Shown: one piece after another, positions 6,953 to 9,103 of the stretch | How the letters are laid out: every line of letters begins with the position of its first letter | How positions within the stretch are numbered: position 1 is the first letter of the stretch | NCBI GenBank assembly: GCA_038199755.1 | Contig: JBBPYR010000186.1 | Location: forward strand, 1-9,103 | From: JBBPYR01 sp038199755 | Lineage (GTDB): Bacteria > Chloroflexota > Ktedonobacteria > Ktedonobacterales > Ktedonobacteraceae | Length of the DNA stretch: 9,103 bases | Reading direction: 5' to 3' | Program-made: the position numbers and the translations under genes | Notes under the pieces: generated by a model | The model's database searches: none | What the model was told of the DNA's origin: nothing | What the model saw: the letters and a program-made list of their open reading frames with translations, nothing else

Positions 6953-6969
6953 CATAGATCAGCTGCTTA

Positions 6970-7314
6970 TCACTCCTGAATTGAAGCGAGTTGGGCTGCG
7001 AGTTGTCCTTGTTGCGTTAGCTGTTCAATCAATACTTCGCGTGCGATATGACAGGCGTCCAACAGGCGTGGGGTCGCCAGTGAATAATGGATTTCGGTGC
7101 CGACACGTTCCGTGTTGACAATTCCTTTCTGGCGCATGATTGTTAGATGCTGGCTAATTTTGGCCTGGCGTTGCCCTGTGGCCTCTACCAGTTCTTTCAC
7201 TGGTCGCGTTTTTTCTCCGAGTAGGGAGAGCAGTTCCAGGCGTGTGGCGTCAGCCAGCACCTGGCAGATATCTGCTTGCAAACGATATAAGAGGAGTTCT
7301 TGCTCACGTTCCAT
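6970..7314 (-). CDS. ArsR/SmtB-family transcriptional regulator
   Basis: This 114-residue winged-helix repressor has the usual ArsR layout: an N-terminal helix with ICQVLADATRLELLSLL (16-32), then the HTH with RPVKELVEATGQRQAKISQH (37-56) carrying the recognition helix, a beta wing GIVNTERVGTEIHYSL (64-79) and a C-terminal dimer helix LLDACHIAREVL (84-95). The classical ELCVCDL arsenite/metal box is absent. Cys17 in the first helix and Cys88 in the last are the only cysteines; in ArsR dimers these helices pack together, so a Cys17-Cys88' sensor for sulfur species, metalloid or redox is plausible but inferred. It is the first gene of an operon with the sulfurase, ending 32 bases before that gene's preferred start. 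Its promoter region carries a strong promoter and an inverted repeat across the transcription start, consistent with negative autoregulation. The start at 7314 is preceded by AAGGGA with 10 bases of spacing. Family is certain; the ligand is not. Confidence 0.93.
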   Translation of the reverse strand: MEREQELLLYRLQADICQVLADATRLELLSLLGEKTRPVKELVEATGQRQAKISQHLTIMRQKGIVNTERVGTEIHYSLATPRLLDACHIAREVLIEQLTQQGQLAAQLASIQE

Positions 7315-7348
7315 GGCAGTTCATTCCCTTGTTTTTTGTGATGTATTC

Positions 7349-7372
7349 TTATATTCGATTATCTGAATATAA
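7349..7372. promoter_or_regulatory. Probable ArsR operator (8-8-8 inverted repeat)
   Basis: TTATATTC (7349-7356) and GAATATAA (7365-7372) are perfect 8-bp arms around an 8-base centre. The AT-rich, roughly 24-bp dyad resembles known ArsR/SmtB operators. It lies immediately downstream of the minus-strand -10 box and covers the predicted transcription start near 7370, where a bound repressor would block initiation. Confidence 0.75.
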
Positions 7373-7376
7373 TAGG

Positions 7377-7405
7377 AGTATAATGATGTGGGAGCTATTT
7401 GTCAA
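7377..7405 (-). promoter_or_regulatory. Near-consensus sigma-70 promoter of the arsR-sulfurase operon
   Basis: On the minus strand a perfect TTGACA (7405-7400) is followed after exactly 17 bases by TATACT (7382-7377), one mismatch from TATAAT. The predicted start is near 7370, giving a leader of about 55 bases before the arsR ATG. Such a strong promoter fits a gene that is held off by a repressor. Confidence 0.8.
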
Positions 7406-7451
7406 GCTGTGGCAGCAGCTTTCGGGACACGATAAAGGTAAGGAAGCGTGA
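7383..7451 (+). CDS. Possible small protein of 21-22 residues
   Basis: A short ORF begins with two consecutive ATG codons (7383 and 7386) and reads MMWELFVKLWQQLSGHDKGK plus EA before TGA at 7449-7451. AGGAG at 7374-7378 is a good ribosome-binding site, 7 bases before the second ATG, which is the better-spaced start. The N-terminal half is hydrophobic and aromatic (WELFVKLW) with an amphipathic pattern, and the tail is charged. A peptide of this kind could bind the membrane, but it is too short for a typical spanning segment. It overlaps the divergent arsR promoter, so the apparent ribosome-binding site may be coincidental (it overlaps the complement of the -10 box). No convincing plus-strand promoter was found: a TATAAT at 7368-7373 lacks a -35 box and lies too close to the ribosome-binding site. 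No homologue is known to me. Confidence 0.3.
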   Translation: MMWELFVKLWQQLSGHDKGKEA

Positions 7452-7565
7452 TATTCTATGTTTGAGCAAATGAAAACACAGCCAAGTTTGCTGCTAGCAT
7501 AAAATGTGAGTGAGTAGTAGAATGATATCAGCGATAGCAAACATTCGAATTTCGAGAGAAGGTGC

Positions 7566-7895
7566 ATGATGGCAATGAAACATCAGGACGATGATGAGCA
7601 ATCAAATGACCTTACCATTAATGTGGTTCCTGAGCTACGTAGGCGTATTAAGCTAGCTGCGGCGCAAAGAAACCTTTCTGTGGAAGAATACCTTGAGCGT
7701 CTTCTTGAGGAGACAGTTCCCCCCGAGCCGATCCCTCTTCAACATAATGGACGGCTCAACCGTGTTGCTGTTGATAAACTGCTGCAAACACGTGCGGCAA
7801 TTAGGCGTGCTCATTCTGATGAGGTGTTTGAAGACTCCTCAGAGTTGATTCATGAGGCACGTGAGGAGCGAACACGAGAACTAGAACAACGATGA
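7566..7895 (+). CDS. Ribbon-helix-helix antitoxin-like protein (VapB/FitA type)
   Basis: This 109-residue protein has an N-terminal ribbon-helix-helix DNA-binding domain: strand DLTINVV (15-21), helix PELRRRIKLAAAQ (22-34), turn and second helix SVEEYLERLLEET (38-50). A linker follows, then an acidic, Arg/Glu-rich helix, SSELIHEAREERTRELEQR (91-109), which resembles the toxin-binding tail of VapB/FitA antitoxins. These proteins usually repress their own promoter and neutralise a PIN-domain RNase encoded just downstream. Here no PIN gene follows. An ATG at 7892 overlaps the stop in the ATGA arrangement typical of such pairs, but that frame ends after 20 codons and shows no PIN motif. ATG codons occur at 7566, 7569 and 7575; the one at 7569 has the best spacing (6 bases) from AAGG at 7559-7562. 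It could be an orphan antitoxin or may act with an unlinked toxin. The adjacent Uma2 gene is convergent, not cotranscribed. Confidence 0.8.
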   Translation: MMAMKHQDDDEQSNDLTINVVPELRRRIKLAAAQRNLSVEEYLERLLEETVPPEPIPLQHNGRLNRVAVDKLLQTRAAIRRAHSDEVFEDSSELIHEAREERTRELEQR

Positions 7896-7913
7896 GTGAT
7901 AGGCAAAATTCTG

Positions 7914-8474
7914 CTAAACGATTTGAGCAAACACTTTGCGCACCTGACAGGTGAATTCTGGTAGATGGGGTGATTGTAAGGTATCGTCTTCGTAAAGTGT
8001 GCCTGTGAGCTTGAGAATAGCATCTTCTCGACGATAGACTTCAATGCGTCGCTCCTGCCAGCTTACAATCCAGTATTCTAGCACACCACGCCGCGAGTAT
8101 AACTTGAGTTTGGCCTCGCGGTCGCGTCGCTCATTGGTACTTCCTGGTGAGAGGACTTCGATTACTAACTCTGGTGCTGAGTGTAGCTTCCCATCTGGCT
8201 GTAGGGCTTGTGCTAGGCGATCTTGACTTATCCAGATCACATCTGGTACAACATCGTCATCATCAGCAAAGATTACGCCTGGGGTGAAGATGGCTAAACC
8301 ATTTTGTCGCTGCTCGCTCCATTGATTGAGCAATGAGACGAGATTCCCGCTTACAACTTGGTGGTACAGATGTGGCTGTCTCGACACGTACAATTCTCCG
8401 TCCACGATTTCGTATTGCTTGCCATTATCGGGCAAGACTTCCAGATCACGTGATGTCCAGCGATTGGTTGTCAT
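7914..8474 (-). CDS. Uma2 family protein (DUF820, restriction-endonuclease-like fold)
   Basis: This 186-residue protein belongs to the Uma2/DUF820 family, which has a PD-(D/E)XK nuclease-like fold and is present in many copies in cyanobacteria and Chloroflexota; its biological role is unsettled. Visible features are the N-terminal YEIVDGELYVSRQP (21-34), VVPDVIWIS (75-83) with the candidate catalytic Asp78, PELVIEVLSPGSTNERRDRE (101-120) with Glu106, the following Lys-rich KLKLYSRRGVLEYWIVSWQE (122-141), and the strand RIEVYRR (143-149). Length and order match the family, so it looks intact. AGGTG lies 5 bases before the ATG at 8474. It is convergent with the antitoxin-like gene (18 bases between stops) and divergent from the monooxygenase gene. 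Nuclease activity is a fold-based inference. Confidence 0.9.
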   Translation of the reverse strand: MTTNRWTSRDLEVLPDNGKQYEIVDGELYVSRQPHLYHQVVSGNLVSLLNQWSEQRQNGLAIFTPGVIFADDDDVVPDVIWISQDRLAQALQPDGKLHSAPELVIEVLSPGSTNERRDREAKLKLYSRRGVLEYWIVSWQERRIEVYRREDAILKLTGTLYEDDTLQSPHLPEFTCQVRKVFAQIV

Positions 8475-8514
8475 GTTTGCACCTGTGGTTACTGCTATGA
8501 ATGTCTTTTCATCT

Positions 8515-8520
8515 ATTATA
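8515..8520 (-). promoter_or_regulatory. Candidate -10 box for the Uma2 gene
   Basis: On the minus strand a perfect TATAAT (8520-8515) lies about 40 bases before the Uma2 start codon. No good -35 box is found at 16-19 bases; the best at 17 bases is TAGTGG. On the plus strand TTGACA occurs at 8530-8535 but has only a poor -10 (CAGACT, 8553-8558) for the divergent gene. Confidence 0.3.
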
Positions 8521-8605
8521 CCTGATTTATTGACAATCCACTACTCATCCTTCAGACTAACACATACGCTACATCACAGCTTCCACTTGCTTTTGGGATA
8601 AGAAT

Positions 8606-8632
8606 CGAGTACGCTTTGGGCGAGGATACTCG
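8606..8632 (+). promoter_or_regulatory. Inverted repeat enclosing the ribosome-binding site of the monooxygenase gene
   Basis: CGAGTA (8606-8611) and TACTCG (8627-8632) are perfect 6-bp arms around 15 bases that contain the Shine-Dalgarno sequence GAGGA (8622-8626). It may be an operator for an unseen regulator, or an RNA hairpin that presents or masks the site. With 6-bp arms it may also be chance. Confidence 0.3.
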
Positions 8633-8634
8633 CT

Positions 8635-9103
8635 ATGTATAAAGATTGTTTAGAAACAAGAAAAACGCCGCTACATGTTTTGATTATTGGTGCAGGAATT
8701 GGGGGGTTATGCCTGGCTCAGGGTCTGAAGAAGTCAGGCATCAAGGTCTCGGTTTATGAACGGGACCACTCGGCACATTTCCGCGGGCAGGGCTATCGTA
8801 TCAGTCTCAAGCAGGAGGGCAGTCAGGCATTGCACGACTGCTTGCCAGATCACCTCTTCCATCTCTGTGTGGCGACCGCTATTCAAGCGGCTACGCGCAT
8901 GATCTTCCTCGATTACCAGCTCCAGCCACGATTCGTAAAACCCATTGCACCCAAAGCTCCCGACACGTTTTTTGGGGTGCACAGGCTTACCTTGCGTGAA
9001 ATTCTGCTGGCTGGCCTGGAAGAGGTGGTCCATTTCAACAAATCCTTTGAACGGTTCGAGCAGCAGGAGCACGGTCAGGTTCGTGCATTCTTTGCCGATG
9101 GGA
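8635..9103 (+). CDS. FAD-dependent monooxygenase (3' partial)
   Basis: The first 156 codons of a flavoprotein monooxygenase of the PHBH/UbiH type, which hydroxylates aromatic or polyketide-like substrates with NAD(P)H and oxygen. The N-terminus has the Rossmann dinucleotide motif, VLIIGAGIGGLCLAQGLKKS (15-34), ending with VSVYER (38-43), whose Glu binds the FAD ribose. FRGQGYRISLKQEGSQALHD (49-68) matches the usual 'G..i.l...g..aL..' stretch after it, and FGVHRLTLREILLAGL (about 114-129) is the conserved 'R..L...L' segment that contacts FAD. The frame is open at the right edge, so the DG and GD motifs lie outside the window. GAGGA at 8622-8626, 8 bases before the ATG, supports this start. The gene is divergent from the Uma2 gene across about 160 bases. 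The substrate cannot be inferred. Confidence 0.88.
   Translation, partial: MYKDCLETRKTPLHVLIIGAGIGGLCLAQGLKKSGIKVSVYERDHSAHFRGQGYRISLKQEGSQALHDCLPDHLFHLCVATAIQAATRMIFLDYQLQPRFVKPIAPKAPDTFFGVHRLTLREILLAGLEEVVHFNKSFERFEQQEHGQVRAFFADG

Noticed and set aside
6955..6955. Longer start codon for the sulfurase gene
   Set aside because: No ribosome-binding site precedes it, while AAAGGAG is placed 8 bases before the ATG at 6937.
7486..7542. Inverted pair GTTTGCT / AGCAAAC upstream of the antitoxin-like gene as an operator
   Set aside because: The 7-bp arms are 43 bases apart, too far for a ribbon-helix-helix operator and likely by chance; no clear promoter was found there either.
7895..8475. Toxin-antitoxin pair formed by the ribbon-helix-helix protein and the Uma2 protein
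   Set aside because: The genes are convergent, have separate start regions, and Uma2 proteins are not established toxins.
1..9103. CRISPR array, tRNA or rRNA genes, integrase or transposase
   Set aside because: No regularly spaced repeats, cloverleaf sequences, rRNA segments or recombinase motifs were seen on either strand.

Overview
The window is bacterial, with moderate GC and short intergenic gaps. The gene mix (FdrA/DUF1116/DUF2877 cluster, Uma2 protein, VapB-like antitoxin, MOCOS-like sulfurase, short dispersed GC-rich palindromes) would suit a large Chloroflexota genome of the Ktedonobacteria type. That placement is an impression from protein style, not a measured assignment.

Layout. 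(1) Positions 2-4198, plus strand: a DUF2877 protein open at the left edge (AllH/YlbF type), then FdrA (AllF type) and a DUF1116 protein (AllG/YlbE type). In E. coli these three families together form the oxamate (oxalurate) carbamoyltransferase, which phosphorolyses a carbamoyl compound to carbamoyl phosphate. No carbamate kinase or transporter is visible, so the substrate stays open. A promoter-like site and a short dispersed repeat separate allH from allF-allG. (2) Positions 4199-4434 hold a palindromic, MITE-like element with a perfect 29-bp inverted repeat. (3) Positions 4435-5380, plus strand: a small chimeric ORF (precursor-leader-like start followed by a truncated phosphatase-like segment), overlapping a nitroreductase that seems to have its own extended -10 promoter. 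(4) Positions 5414-7314, minus strand: a two-gene operon of an ArsR-family repressor and a class V PLP enzyme resembling the sulfurase half of eukaryotic molybdenum cofactor sulfurase. It has a near-consensus sigma-70 promoter whose start region is covered by an 8-8-8 inverted repeat, a textbook autoregulatory operator layout. A possible 21-22 residue small ORF lies on the opposite strand. (5) Positions 7566-9103: a VapB/FitA-like ribbon-helix-helix antitoxin without a toxin, a convergent Uma2-family protein, and the first 156 codons of an FAD monooxygenase running off the right edge.

The most interesting parts are the ArsR-controlled sulfurase module, with cysteines in the regulator that could sense sulfur or metalloid chemistry, and the MITE-like repeat family present as one full and one partial copy. 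The first 175 bases contain extreme G and C homopolymers that are either sequence error at a contig end or a length-variable tract, so the N-terminus of the first protein should not be trusted. No rRNA, tRNA, CRISPR array, integrase or transposase gene was seen.
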